A stretch of DNA of 64,000 bases from CAZBAF01 sp964490245 (GCA_964490245.1 CAZBAF010000003.1:69377-133376); one strand, 5' to 3'. Shown: positions 8,270-16,536, counted from the first letter of the stretch. Made by a program: numbers and translations. Notes: generated from the sequence alone by a model not told the origin.

Positions 8270-9376
8270 TCAACCTTTCACTAGTTGTTGATAAAGATGT
8301 AGAAATGGGTCAAGATTGTTCTCCCAGTCATAGTGGGCGTCTACGTATTCTCTGCCTGCATGCGCAAGTTTCTGATAGATCGCATCGTCGTTTAGTAGAT
8401 TGTTAATCACAGCGGGATATTTCTCAAGGGTGTTTTCTATTATGAGGCAGTCAGAAATACTTTTCTGCAGGCCCTGTACGCCGATCGAGGTAGTGATTAT
8501 TGGGATGCCTGCAGCCATGAAGTCTAGAACCTTTAGTCTTGTGCCGCTGCCTTCTGTCAAGGGAACGACTGCCAAATCATAGCTTGCTAGCTCATCCCCT
8601 AGATTACTAACTCCTTGTTTGAAGAAGACGTGGCTACCGCCATATTTTCTGACAGTTTTTTCAGGGGTTATTCCTAGTATTGTCAGGCTGTAGTTCTTAT
8701 CAATTTTAGTTAACGCAGGTAGCATTATCTTGCAGATATGTTCAAGAGCACGTTCGTTCGGCGGATAAAACATATGACCCAGAAAAACCAATCTTTTGCC
8801 TGGAGTATTACGCAGCGTAAATCTTATTGCCTTTGTGTCAATGGCGCCTCTATAGACTGAAACTTTGCTTCTATTAATTCCCATTCTCAGGATATGGCTT
8901 TTATCATGCTCTGACCTACAAAGTACATGATCAGATAGCTGCATAGCCTTCTTTTGCAGGTGTTTTGCTTCTCTGACTTTATCTGGAGTGCTTCCGAGGC
9001 CTTCATAGAGCACATGGTCAATATTTATTGCTTCGAAAATTACCTTGATGCCCGCATTCCTTAAGCGCTCACCTAAAAGGACAGTTTCTTCTGAAGTATA
9101 AAAATGAACGAATTTTGTTTCCATAATTTTTAGTGCGTATTCCAGAATACCGTTTTCTTGGTAGAAACTATTAGCGGGTATAAAAAGACTCCCAAATGAT
9201 TGTTGGCAGTATAGCTTTGGATCATCCCATCCCCTATAACAGAGTAAGGCGGTCGGGCTAACCTCGTTAGAATTAGCCAGAGCATTCATGAGGCCGTATA
9301 TGGAATAATAAGCCCCATTACGGATAGGCAAGAACGAACCATCTATCATAAATGCTACGGAATATTTATTGCTCAT
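8270..9376 (-). CDS. Glycosyltransferase, GT-B family 4 type
   Basis: The C-terminal half has the retaining GT4 pattern: RLVFLGHMFYPPNERALEHI (about 195-215), then SYDLAVVPLTEGSGTRLKVL, the donor-binding EX7E-like region, and MAAGIPIITTSIGVQGL. The N-terminal half carries the glycine-containing opening FLPIRNGAYYSIYGLMNAL. It transfers a sugar from a nucleotide donor; the acceptor is unknown. No membrane segment is seen, so it acts at the cytoplasmic face. ATG 9376 is chosen over the TTG at 9388. It overlaps the preceding kinase-like gene by 11 bases and is followed by the NUDIX gene, so the three form one minus-strand operon. Confidence 0.88.
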   Translation of the reverse strand: MSNKYSVAFMIDGSFLPIRNGAYYSIYGLMNALANSNEVSPTALLCYRGWDDPKLYCQQSFGSLFIPANSFYQENGILEYALKIMETKFVHFYTSEETVLLGERLRNAGIKVIFEAINIDHVLYEGLGSTPDKVREAKHLQKKAMQLSDHVLCRSEHDKSHILRMGINRSKVSVYRGAIDTKAIRFTLRNTPGKRLVFLGHMFYPPNERALEHICKIMLPALTKIDKNYSLTILGITPEKTVRKYGGSHVFFKQGVSNLGDELASYDLAVVPLTEGSGTRLKVLDFMAAGIPIITTSIGVQGLQKSISDCLIIENTLEKYPAVINNLLNDDAIYQKLAHAGREYVDAHYDWENNLDPFLHLYQQLVKG

Positions 9377-10069
9377 TGATAATTCCAAGAATCTGACTCT
9401 CCACGACTTGCAAGGGCTGGTCTCCGTCTATGCAATATAACTGTGTGGATGGCTCGATGCTGCCATAAAACACCTCATAATATTGATCAAAATATTTTAG
9501 AAAGTTCAAATTATGCCAAGGGTTTTTTTGATCTTGTTCACGCTTTTTGCGCGACAACGATAAGCGGGGACTCACTTTTATCCAAATCACTGCATACGGT
9601 GCAATAATGTCCCTATTCACCTTTGCAGCTTCATACCAAGCAAGCCTCTTATTATAGGTGCGAGTACCAAACGTTTTATCATACGCCCAAGCAAAAGCAA
9701 GGGTGCTGGCGTAGTACCTATCAAGAACCGAAATGCTTTTGTTTGCTTGAATTAATTTCCTTGTTTTTAAATCTCACTTTTGAAGTAAAAGTCATCAGAT
9801 TGCTTAATGCTATCGATTGGTTCATGTGGGAGTATCTGTTCTACTAAACAGTATTTATTTAGTCGCTTCAGCCTGTTTAGGAGGGTTGTTTTGCCGCCGC
9901 CCGGCAACCCTTCTAATACGAATGCCTTACTCTTTACGCTGTAGGGTTTGATGCCTTTTTGATCAATAAAGCCGAACAAGCATGAATTAAAATCGTTGTA
10001 GATCCTTTCGGGCGCATAGCCCCTATCCAGCACTTCTTTTAGCCATTTTGGCGTATCAGCATTTATCAC
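9366..10069 (-). pseudogene. Nucleoside/thymidylate kinase-like gene with one frameshift
   Basis: Two minus-strand reading frames form one protein. The first part (from 10069, GTG start) has Walker A EGLPGGGKTT near residue 55. It stops prematurely just after SDDFYFKSE, near 9777. Shifting by one base there gives an open frame through LIQANKSISVLDRYYASTL, where the DRYYAST pattern is the DR[YS] motif of deoxynucleoside and thymidylate kinases. It continues through VNRDIIAPYAVIWIKV to the stop at 9366. A missing T in the run at the junction would repair it. The start is uncertain because the frame is open further upstream. Either an indel error or a decayed gene. Confidence 0.7.
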
Positions 10070-10248
10070 TGATTCATATACTATAAGAAGCTGGAAGTAT
10101 GTCCAACTTTGTACATCAAATCTTTGAATGCGGCGACGATGTTGTGGCCGCAGAAGGCTCCGAAGCGTAGACTGCTGGCATAGATAAGGTGGTCTGACTC
10201 AACCTTGTGCGTTATGATGGGGGTAAGCAAAAGCCATAAGGGGAGTTC

Positions 10249-13080
10249 TTGAAAAGAGGAGCCAAGAGCCTCAAAAAAGTCAGGCAGAGAAGGGCGGCAG
10301 CCGGAGCGGCTATTATGCTGCTGGCCGTTGTAGCAGCCTATCTGACTTTCTTTACGCATGCCGGCGCGCCTGATGTTGATACGGCAGTCGCCGGATTTGC
10401 GGAAAGAAAAACACGGTTCATGGACGGCATTATCTGTCGTTCCAACTCCAGCGGATATTACGACACCCCGGCCCAGCGCGGTATGATGATGCTTGAGAAG
10501 GCGCTTGTGACAAACTCGGTCAGCGGCACGACCAGTTGCGGCACCAACTGGAGTATTGCCGCCGCCCAAAGTCTGATCGTACAGGGTGCGGCAATGGCGG
10601 GTACAACAGCGCAGTCAAAAGTGGTCCATGCCGGAGTGCTTAACCAGGCGCGTATTTATCTGAAGTACAAGGACAAAACAGTCGGCGGGCAGAAGCTGCT
10701 TGCCGATGCCACTGCGGCGGCGCTTAAGTCCAATCAAGGGCTGGGCTACTACAGGGGAAACGGGGTTGACCCGCATACCAGCACAACAGGTCTGTTTGAC
10801 GTGACCTTGCCTTCCGGCACCATGCCCGGTACCGGCACCGAAAACCATGAGCTGCAGACCATTGTGAGCGGCATCGTCCTGGCGCAGGTTTTTGCCGGCG
10901 AGACCTTTAACGGCAATCCGGTCAGCAGCTACCTGAATTACTACACAAATAAGTTTTATGAATATTTTTCTAAGGAGAGCAACGGCCGCAGTCGGTTCAG
11001 CCATGATATGCCGGCCACCGAAAAGGACACGCTGGGGTATCTGCATGTCTATTTGGGCGATATGTGGATGCTGGTGGATTTTGGCCGGGATGCGGCTATG
11101 AAGAAGCATGCCGAGATTATCCTGGACCGTATGCTTGCCGACCAGGCAGAGGATCTGGTCCGCGGACTTTATACCGGCTACAGCGGTCGCCATTATCACC
11201 GCAACCATGTAAGCGGCGACCCGATGCACGAGCACAACTATCTGCTGTATGACAATCTTGGCTACACGCCGACACCGCAGGCTTTGGCCAGCGGTTCCGG
11301 CTGGGGTAACTGGCTGCACAACAGCATTCTGACCAGCGACTACAATCCGACAAGCCCGGATTTTCCGCGGGCAATCATTGACCTGGCGCGCAACAAGGGC
11401 AACGGCTACATGGTGCAGGACGGGTTCCGCCCGCAGAGCAACTGGGTTGAGAACGACTTTGCACTGGGCTTTTTGCTGGACAACAAGGGTACTTACGACA
11501 GTCAGCAGGGTGGTTTTTACGTCAACAACAGCAATAGCGCAAGCATGGGGCTGCAGGCAGCGCCGTTTATACCCAGCCCATACACCGACAGCAGCAAAGA
11601 GATTGTGGCCGGCGCTTTTCTGCACAAGAACCGGCCGTATCGCAATGACCGGGGTGTTATGGCGCCGCGGGTGGCGATTATCAAGACCGAGCATGCGCCC
11701 AATGGCCAGACGAATTCCGGCGGCAATTATTCGACCAAGCTCAAAGCCCGCCTGTGGCTGCAGGACGGATTTGACGCCCGCGAAAGAAGCGGTAACTGGC
11801 TGTTCCTGCGCGAGCCTTCTACGAGAGGTCGTGAAGTATATCTGGCCGTCCATGTGCCGATTGGCGGCATGACAGCGCTTGCCGGTACCCAGAACGGCCA
11901 GGTGTATGAGCTGAATGACGTGAACAATGGTTTTACGATCTGGGAAGTCGGCACCAGTCAGGAATATAGCTCTTTTGCCGCCTTCAAAAACGACATGCTG
12001 GACAATACGGTCAGTGTGACGGCCAGCACGATTGCGTATACTTCCAGTAAACTGGGCACGACACTTGTGTACAATCGGTCGGATAACAAAACGCATAAGA
12101 TTAACGGCGCCAATGTAGATTGGGATGCGTTTAAGCATGGAGCCCACAATCCGTACGTAACCAATGTGCACGGATCAGACCGGATGACCATCAGCAAAAG
12201 CGGCTACTCTGCAACATACGACTGGCGGCCAAATGCCAACGGCTCATATGCGGTCATGCCGACAAAAACTGTGTGCAACACGGGTAACTGCGGCGGCGGA
12301 GGTCAGGATACGATAAACCCGACCGTGTCGTTTGCAACGCCACCAACTCCGGCTGCAAATGCGACGGTCAGCGGGGCAATAAAGGTGCAGGCCAACGCCT
12401 CAGACGATACTGGTGTGGCCCGGGTGGAGTTTTATATAGACGGGCAACTGATTGCGACCGAACGCCAGGCTGCATACTGCCTGAACGGCGGCGATGATCT
12501 ATGTGATGACTATGATACAAATCAGCTGTCCAACGGGCAGCGCTTGTTTGAAATCCGTGCCTTTGATGCTGCCGGCAACAGTGCCAGCGCAACCCGCACA
12601 CTGACAATTCAAAACGGACCTGCGCCCGACACCCAGCCGCCCACAGTGAGTTTTGTAAGTCCCCAAAACGGAACGACGGTCTCTGAAACAGTGTTTGTGG
12701 ACGGTATTTTTAGTGATAACGTCGGGGTGACCAGGGTCGAGTTTTTGGTCGATGGTCAGCTGACCGATACCAGCCATTTTTTGCCGCATGACTTTGATTG
12801 GAATACGGCTGGCGTGGCAAATGGGACGTACACCCTGGGTCTGCGCGCCTTTGACGCCGCCGGCAACAACAGAACAGCCACGGTTACTGTAACGGTTTAT
12901 AACGCGCCGCCGGATAAGCCAGGCGATGCAGACGGCAATGGCAGGGTGGACATATTTGATCTGAGCATATTGCTATCAAATTTCGGTCAGGAAGGCGGCC
13001 TTCGACAAGGCGATTTTGATAATAATGGTGTTATAAACATTTTTGATTTATCTATTCTGCTGTCGCACTACGGCACCTGA
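10249..13080 (+). CDS. Secreted multidomain protein with Ig-like domains and C-terminal dockerin
   Basis: A TTG start is chosen because AAGGGGAG lies just upstream and the basic N-terminus leads into a signal segment (AAIMLLAVVAAYLTFF, residues 22-37). Residues 40-670 look like a polysaccharide-lyase-type alpha/alpha barrel plus beta-sandwich (for example SGRHYHRNHVSGDPMHEHN), but I cannot assign a family with confidence. Two Ig-like repeats follow (about 695-790 and 795-885, each with VARVEFYIDGQL or VTRVEFLVDGQL and FDAAGN). The last 54 residues are a type I dockerin: two calcium-loop repeats, DADGNGRVDIFDLSILLSNF and DFDNNGVINIFDLSILLSHY. No cohesin is seen in the window. It should be exported and surface-associated. 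Confidence 0.8.
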   Translation: MKRGAKSLKKVRQRRAAAGAAIMLLAVVAAYLTFFTHAGAPDVDTAVAGFAERKTRFMDGIICRSNSSGYYDTPAQRGMMMLEKALVTNSVSGTTSCGTNWSIAAAQSLIVQGAAMAGTTAQSKVVHAGVLNQARIYLKYKDKTVGGQKLLADATAAALKSNQGLGYYRGNGVDPHTSTTGLFDVTLPSGTMPGTGTENHELQTIVSGIVLAQVFAGETFNGNPVSSYLNYYTNKFYEYFSKESNGRSRFSHDMPATEKDTLGYLHVYLGDMWMLVDFGRDAAMKKHAEIILDRMLADQAEDLVRGLYTGYSGRHYHRNHVSGDPMHEHNYLLYDNLGYTPTPQALASGSGWGNWLHNSILTSDYNPTSPDFPRAIIDLARNKGNGYMVQDGFRPQSNWVENDFALGFLLDNKGTYDSQQGGFYVNNSNSASMGLQAAPFIPSPYTDSSKEIVAGAFLHKNRPYRNDRGVMAPRVAIIKTEHAPNGQTNSGGNYSTKLKARLWLQDGFDARERSGNWLFLREPSTRGREVYLAVHVPIGGMTALAGTQNGQVYELNDVNNGFTIWEVGTSQEYSSFAAFKNDMLDNTVSVTASTIAYTSSKLGTTLVYNRSDNKTHKINGANVDWDAFKHGAHNPYVTNVHGSDRMTISKSGYSATYDWRPNANGSYAVMPTKTVCNTGNCGGGGQDTINPTVSFATPPTPAANATVSGAIKVQANASDDTGVARVEFYIDGQLIATERQAAYCLNGGDDLCDDYDTNQLSNGQRLFEIRAFDAAGNSASATRTLTIQNGPAPDTQPPTVSFVSPQNGTTVSETVFVDGIFSDNVGVTRVEFLVDGQLTDTSHFLPHDFDWNTAGVANGTYTLGLRAFDAAGNNRTATVTVTVYNAPPDKPGDADGNGRVDIFDLSILLSNFGQEGGLRQGDFDNNGVINIFDLSILLSHYGT

Positions 13081-13186
13081 AAAGAGGCCTTGCAAGGTTG
13101 CAAGAAAGCCTAAGCACAAGTATTATTTTGGTAAATGGTCAGGCTGGAAGATAAAAAACAGAAAAATCCGGAGGCAGGGGCTTAAT

Positions 13187-13999
13187 ATGCCCGAGCTGGT
13201 GCCGGTGGCCCCAAAAAACGCACCAGCACTCCCTCATCTCCGCGACACGGCCGGCATGGTGCCGGTTGACGAGTTTGGAGTGCCGTATCTTATATGTCCG
13301 TATGACGCACCTGCCCGTCATACGCAGCGTTGGGACGATGATCACAGCTACTTCTTTAGTGATCTGCCTGAGCTGAATGATCAGGCGGGACGCGCATTAC
13401 GGGTTAGCCGGGTTCAGCACATACCGCGCTGGCTGCATGACCGTAAACATAATTTATTCTTCACAAACGGAGTCGAGCAGCTGCCGACCAGTCAAAGTGA
13501 TAAGTTTGCCTTAATCGTCTTGGCTGTTGCCGGTTACGCGTCACGCAGTGCGTTGGATCTGCGGGGTACTGAACCTAAACTGATTACAATGTCCGAGAAC
13601 ACCTACCGGTTTGTGCGCGGCAGACGGCAGCTTCACTTTGAAATGAGGAAGAGTCATACTTTAGGATGCCGTACGCCTGAACAATCCGCTAATAAAATTG
13701 GCATGTTCTTTGCTGAGTATATCAGGCAGCATGGCTTCGAGGACATTGTGAATGAAAGCGTAGTTGATGAGTTTCTGCATACCTCAAACAGCGCAAAGCG
13801 CCGCAAGTTAGGTAATAAGATCATCGGTCATGCGGCTGAGGCAGCAGTAGAGCCAATAAAGCCGCTGTACCGCGAGGCATTTAGCGCCGGGTTTGTGCGG
13901 CCGGCTTTTGCGCATCCGCTTAAGGCGGTTTTGACTGTTTTTCCGCAGGAGCGCTGGCCCGATTATCATGACATTGTCGAGAATGCGTTTGCAGCTTGA
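13187..13999 (+). CDS. Conserved-looking cytoplasmic protein of unknown function
   Basis: About 270 residues from the ATG at 13187, preceded by GGAGG at a fitting distance. A longer frame opens at 13043 but overlaps the dockerin gene and has no coding character. The protein is soluble, with many Arg and His residues (VSRVQHIPRWLHDRKHNLFF, RFVRGRRQLHFEMRKSH) and a hydrophobic helix (FALIVLAVAGYASRSAL). No catalytic motif is recognised. Its stop codon lies inside the -35 box of the rpsF promoter. Confidence 0.7.
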   Translation: MPELVPVAPKNAPALPHLRDTAGMVPVDEFGVPYLICPYDAPARHTQRWDDDHSYFFSDLPELNDQAGRALRVSRVQHIPRWLHDRKHNLFFTNGVEQLPTSQSDKFALIVLAVAGYASRSALDLRGTEPKLITMSENTYRFVRGRRQLHFEMRKSHTLGCRTPEQSANKIGMFFAEYIRQHGFEDIVNESVVDEFLHTSNSAKRRKLGNKIIGHAAEAAVEPIKPLYREAFSAGFVRPAFAHPLKAVLTVFPQERWPDYHDIVENAFAA

Positions 14000-14024
14000 T
14001 ATTTAACCTGTAAAGCGCTATAAT
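13996..14024 (+). promoter_or_regulatory. Promoter of the rpsF-ssb-rpsR region
   Basis: TTGATA at 13996-14001, a 17-base spacer and TATAAT at 14019-14024. Transcription should start near 14031, giving a leader of about 157 bases before rpsF. Confidence 0.85.
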
Positions 14025-14040
14025 CACATCTGTTAATAAC

Positions 14041-14090
14041 TAACTTCAGGCTGGAAGTCTTAGCTATCCAGTCAGAACCAACGGAAGTTA
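14041..14090 (+). promoter_or_regulatory. Structured leader of rpsF
   Basis: TAACTTC (14041-14047) pairs with GAAGTTA (14084-14090), enclosing CTGGA/TCCAG (14051-14055 with 14067-14071). Its place 95 bases before rpsF fits an S6:S18-type autoregulatory leader, but I do not see the CCG bulge known for that RNA, so the identity is open. The following 14091-14160 is low-complexity sequence (repeats of TTTAGTG and ACTCATCACTAA type). Confidence 0.45.
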
Positions 14091-14187
14091 TACATAATGT
14101 TTAGTGAATAGTGTGTAGTGTTTAGAGTTTTCTAGCCACTTATCACTCATCACTAACCACTAAAATGCTTTCGAAGAAAGGATATAA

Positions 14188-14574
14188 ATGGCACAATACG
14201 AAATTGCTGTGTTGTTTGACCAGGGTCTCGAGATTGACCTCGAGAAGGCAACTGCCAAAGTGGAGAAAATATTCACTGATAACGGCGGCAAAGTAACCAA
14301 CACCGACAACTGGGGCAAGCGCAAGCTGGCTTACCCGATCAGGGGTCAGGAGTTTGCGATCTATGTGTTCTACACGGTCGAGCTTGATGGTGCAGGCGTG
14401 CAGAAGATCAACGATACGCTCAACATCACCGACGAAGTCGTGCGGTTCCTTATCACCAAGCCGGATCTGAAAAAGATCGCTAAGGCTGAAGAGGCAAAGG
14501 CCGAAAAGGCTGCCAAGGCTGCCGAGCGCGGCGACAAAACCGACGATTCTTCAGAAGATTCTTCTGAAGAATAG
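14188..14574 (+). CDS. rpsF: 30S ribosomal protein S6
   Basis: S6 binds 16S rRNA together with S18 in the platform of the small subunit. The fold is clear: MAQYEIAVLFDQGLEIDL at the start, then KVTNTDNWGKRKLAYPIRGQ and FYTVELDGAGVQKINDTL, the S6 beta-alpha-beta order. A 40-residue tail of Lys, Ala and Glu followed by acidic Ser repeats (DDSSEDSSEE) extends it to 128 residues. The GAAAGGA before the ATG is a good ribosome binding site. The order rpsF-ssb-rpsR is the classic bacterial one. Confidence 0.97.
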   Translation: MAQYEIAVLFDQGLEIDLEKATAKVEKIFTDNGGKVTNTDNWGKRKLAYPIRGQEFAIYVFYTVELDGAGVQKINDTLNITDEVVRFLITKPDLKKIAKAEEAKAEKAAKAAERGDKTDDSSEDSSEE

Positions 14575-14784
14575 GTCTTTAAATTTTCAATTATCAATTT
14601 TGCAATTTTCATTCAATTTTCATGGACTCAAAATCCCAAACAGTATAGTCATCAACAGTGGTTATTGATTGAAAACTGAGAATTGGAATGTTTGAAAATT
14701 ATCCCAAAAGGGAGTACCTTGATAGTACAAACTAACTCAGGACATATGTCCTACAAGAAAGGAGTAGTTTCGCTTGCTCGTAGG

Positions 14785-14858
14785 GAAAAGAGCAGCCGGA
14801 GTCGACGGATTTATTCCGCGACCCCGCGCGATGAGAAAAACCGTGAGGTTTGTCTCAT
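14785..14858 (+). ncRNA. Double-hairpin RNA element, copy 1 (ATTTATT loop), ssb leader
   Basis: First hairpin: CGG, then GTCG..CGG (14801-14808), loop ATTTATT (14809-14815), CCG-CGAC (14816-14822) and CCG. Second hairpin: ATGAG (14831-14835) pairs with CTCAT (14854-14858) around AACC/GGTT. It ends 18 bases before the ssb start. Two further copies after tlyA keep the loop while the stem bases change in a paired way. The rest of the 302-base rpsF-ssb gap (14575-14784) is AT-rich low-complexity sequence; a short frame there (14683-14907) shows no coding character. Confidence 0.6.
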
Positions 14859-14876
14859 AAGCGAAGCGGAAATTAT

Positions 14877-15347
14877 ATGGCACGGTCATTCAACCAAGTC
14901 ATCTTAATGGGCAATCTAACACGTGATCCGGAGCTCCGGACAATCCCCAGCGGGCAAAGTGTGTGCAGCTTTAGTCTGGCGCTCAACCGCAGCTACAAAG
15001 GCCAGGACGGCCAGTGGCAGGAGGCAACCGATTATATTGATGTTGTCGCCTGGGGGCCGCTTGGCGAGCGTGTAGCGCAGTACCTGAGCAAAGGCCGCCC
15101 GTGCCTGGTGAACGGCCGGTTGCAAAGCCGCAGCTGGGAACAGGACGGCCAAAAGCGCAGCAAGGTTGAGGTTGTTGCACAGGACGTGACATTCCTCGGC
15201 GGCCGCAACGAGGGCGGCGATGGCGGCGGTTCGTCCGCACCGGCGGCATCCGCCAGCCAGCGGACAGCACCTTCAAAGAAGCAGGATGATGTTGTTATTG
15301 AGGATATTGGTGATGAGCCGATTAACCTCGACGACATCCCGTTTTAG
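14877..15347 (+). CDS. ssb: Single-stranded DNA-binding protein
   Basis: SSB coats single-stranded DNA in replication, repair and natural transformation. The OB fold runs from MARSFNQVILMGNLTRDPEL to about residue 105 (WGPLGERVAQYLSKGRPCLV, then VEVVAQDVTFLGG). A flexible Gly/Ser/Ala/Pro linker leads to the acidic tip INLDDIPF that recruits partner proteins. ATG 14877 is chosen because the homology starts there. Length of 156 is usual. In a competent organism it also supports uptake of DNA through the pilus locus at 35-47 kb. Confidence 0.97.
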   Translation: MARSFNQVILMGNLTRDPELRTIPSGQSVCSFSLALNRSYKGQDGQWQEATDYIDVVAWGPLGERVAQYLSKGRPCLVNGRLQSRSWEQDGQKRSKVEVVAQDVTFLGGRNEGGDGGGSSAPAASASQRTAPSKKQDDVVIEDIGDEPINLDDIPF

Positions 15348-15348
15348 T

Positions 15349-15514
15349 AAATTCTTGCCAATTTTGCGGATTGCTGCGTTGCCAGCTCCAGTACGCGTTA
15401 GCAGTATTGGAATACAGCTAACTTGCGTGCTTCACTGGCGCCTTGCACTCCATCAAAATTGATTAAGAATTTTGGTCTGTGGTAGGTATCGGACTGCACA
15501 GCCCAAAATTCCTT
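15349..15514. repeat. Nested long palindrome with a competing second hairpin
   Basis: Arms pair in order from outside in: AAATTCTT (15349-15356) with AAGAATTT (15465-15472); CAATTTTG (15359-15366) with CAAAATTG (15454-15461); GCCAG (15381-15385) with CTGGC (15435-15439); GTTAGC with GCTAAC (15417-15422). The 3' arm AAGAATTTTGG-CTGTG (15465-15481) can pair instead with CACAG-CCAAAATT-CCTT (15497-15514). The two structures exclude each other. It begins one base after the ssb stop. It could be an attenuator or a short palindromic insertion. No gene is seen in 15348-15768 apart from the tiny frame at 15517. Confidence 0.55.
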
Positions 15515-15516
15515 AT

Positions 15517-15585
15517 ATGACAGAGGCAACAGTTCAGCAAGTCGTAGAGGCTACCGAGAGAATAAAAGCAGGCAACTGCAAATAA
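15517..15585 (+). CDS. Possible 22-residue micro-ORF
   Basis: ATG to TAA, encoding a peptide of balanced composition (MTEATVQQVVEATERI then KAGNCK). It sits between the palindrome after ssb and the rpsR leader. No ribosome binding site is obvious, so it may be chance. Confidence 0.25.
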   Translation: MTEATVQQVVEATERIKAGNCK

Positions 15586-15630
15586 GCTTTAAAAAGTAAA
15601 CTTACAATTAACAATTAACCACAGTTAAGC

Positions 15631-15750
15631 ACCTACTTTTGAGCCAAGGGTAATTTGTCCTGAGGCGAGGCTTCCATTCTGGAAACGTATTTGTATATAC
15701 GGTGGAAGAATGTCCTCGGCTTAGGGCAAATTACCACTCTCAAAATAGGT
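15631..15750 (+). promoter_or_regulatory. Structured mRNA leader of rpsR, related to the efp leader
   Basis: Outer stem ACCTACTTTTGAG / CTCAAAATAGGT (15631-15643 with 15739-15750), then GGTAATTTG / CAAATTACC (15649-15657 with 15727-15735), then CGAGG / CCTCG, enclosing a core with GGCTTCCATTCTGGAA, CGTAT (15686-15690), a 6-base loop and ATACG (15697-15701), TGGAAGAATG. The same architecture and core letters occur before efp at 16881-17002. The family is unknown to me. Confidence 0.7.
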
Positions 15751-15768
15751 GTTCACATAAGGAGTAAT

Positions 15769-15972
15769 ATGGCAAAGATTTTTAAACACAGGACAGATGT
15801 AGCATATTTTGACTACAAGGACTTTAAGACCTTGCAGCGCTACGTTAACCAATTTGGTCAGATCGAAACCCGTAAAAAGACGGGCTTGACCGAGTCACAG
15901 CAGCGTCAGCTGGCACGCGCCATCAAGCGGGCGCGTCACTTGGCCTTATTGCCATTCGTGGCTAACAGCTAA
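15769..15972 (+). CDS. rpsR: 30S ribosomal protein S18
   Basis: S18 forms a heterodimer with S6 on the small-subunit platform. All 67 residues match: DYKDFKTLQRYVNQFGQI, then RKKTGLTESQQRQLARAIKR and ARHLALLPF. ATG 15769 is preceded by AAGGAG. A longer upstream frame from 15691 runs through the leader stem and is not coding. It lies 18 bases after a long structured leader, so S18 output is probably controlled apart from rpsF and ssb. Confidence 0.97.
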   Translation: MAKIFKHRTDVAYFDYKDFKTLQRYVNQFGQIETRKKTGLTESQQRQLARAIKRARHLALLPFVANS

Positions 15973-15981
15973 AATAGCACT

Positions 15982-16203
15982 ATGGCCGAAGCACAGTCAG
16001 GTTTACTGGTTGGCGGTAGAGTAGTGAGGGTGGAGAGTGACTACCTTGTGCTGCAGCTGGATGAGGCGTTACCGCATGATACTTCAACGGTAAATACCGG
16101 ATTGGAAAGAAAATTGAAAGTTGGCGAAAGGGTGCTGGCGTTTGTGTACGGCGGCGCCTCTGACGAAGCCAGCATGGGGGTAGAAATTGTCGACCGAATC
16201 TGA
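15982..16203 (+). CDS. Small OB-like protein of unknown function
   Basis: Seventy-three residues. The start LLVGGRVVRVESDYLVLQLDE and the later LKVGERVLAFVYG are alternating beta-type strands that resemble a minimal S1/OB or KOW-like barrel, but no family is assigned. The gene lies 9 bases after rpsR and overlaps the next gene by 17 bases, so it is probably translated from the rpsR transcript. A role linked to translation is only a guess from position. Confidence 0.6.
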   Translation: MAEAQSGLLVGGRVVRVESDYLVLQLDEALPHDTSTVNTGLERKLKVGERVLAFVYGGASDEASMGVEIVDRI

Positions 16204-16531
16204 CAGGTTGCCGTTGCCGCAGCTGGCCAAAAAGCTCGAGAAATACATTATGGCCCTGCCTGCTGCCAAGCAGTTTAATACACTCGGTACCGAACCGCGT
16301 AAAGCCATGATGAGCCTTACCGACAGTGCCTATAGCTTGCGCATCAACACCGAACGGTACTTTTTTGCCGACGATTCGGAGGAGCAAAAGTTGTTCATCA
16401 CCGCCGCAATCGAGCAGGCAAAGCTCACCAACGAACACATTCTAAAGGCAAGCGAGCATGATCTGCTCGGTCCGGCGGATGTGGCGCATTTGAGTGCGCT
16501 GGCCGATTCTATACTCGAAAGGTTACAATAG
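16187..16531 (+). CDS. Four-helix-bundle protein, Avd/S23-like in shape
   Basis: 114 residues, all helical in character. The stretch LEKYIMALPAAKQFNTLGTE, then RKAMMSLTDSAYSLRI, resembles the four-helix bundle of Avd and 23S intervening-sequence proteins (aromatic-x-x-LP...F.LG...R.AM). The start is a TTG at 16187 inside the preceding gene. No reverse transcriptase or template/variable repeat pair is visible in the window, so a diversity-generating retroelement cannot be claimed. Function unknown. Confidence 0.5.
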   Translation: MSTESDRLPLPQLAKKLEKYIMALPAAKQFNTLGTEPRKAMMSLTDSAYSLRINTERYFFADDSEEQKLFITAAIEQAKLTNEHILKASEHDLLGPADVAHLSALADSILERLQ

Positions 16532-16536
16532 AAGGT

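Noticed and set aside
10615..12171. Long minus-strand open frame opposite the dockerin protein gene
   Set aside because: Antisense shadow of a GC-rich gene; no ribosome binding site, no recognisable fold.
14683..14907. 74-residue frame before ssb
   Set aside because: It overlaps the covarying hairpin element and the true ssb start and has no ribosome binding site.
15395..15422. Integron attC-like site (GTTAGC..GCTAAC)
   Set aside because: The core words are on the inside of the palindrome and in the wrong order for attC; no integrase or cassette array is present.
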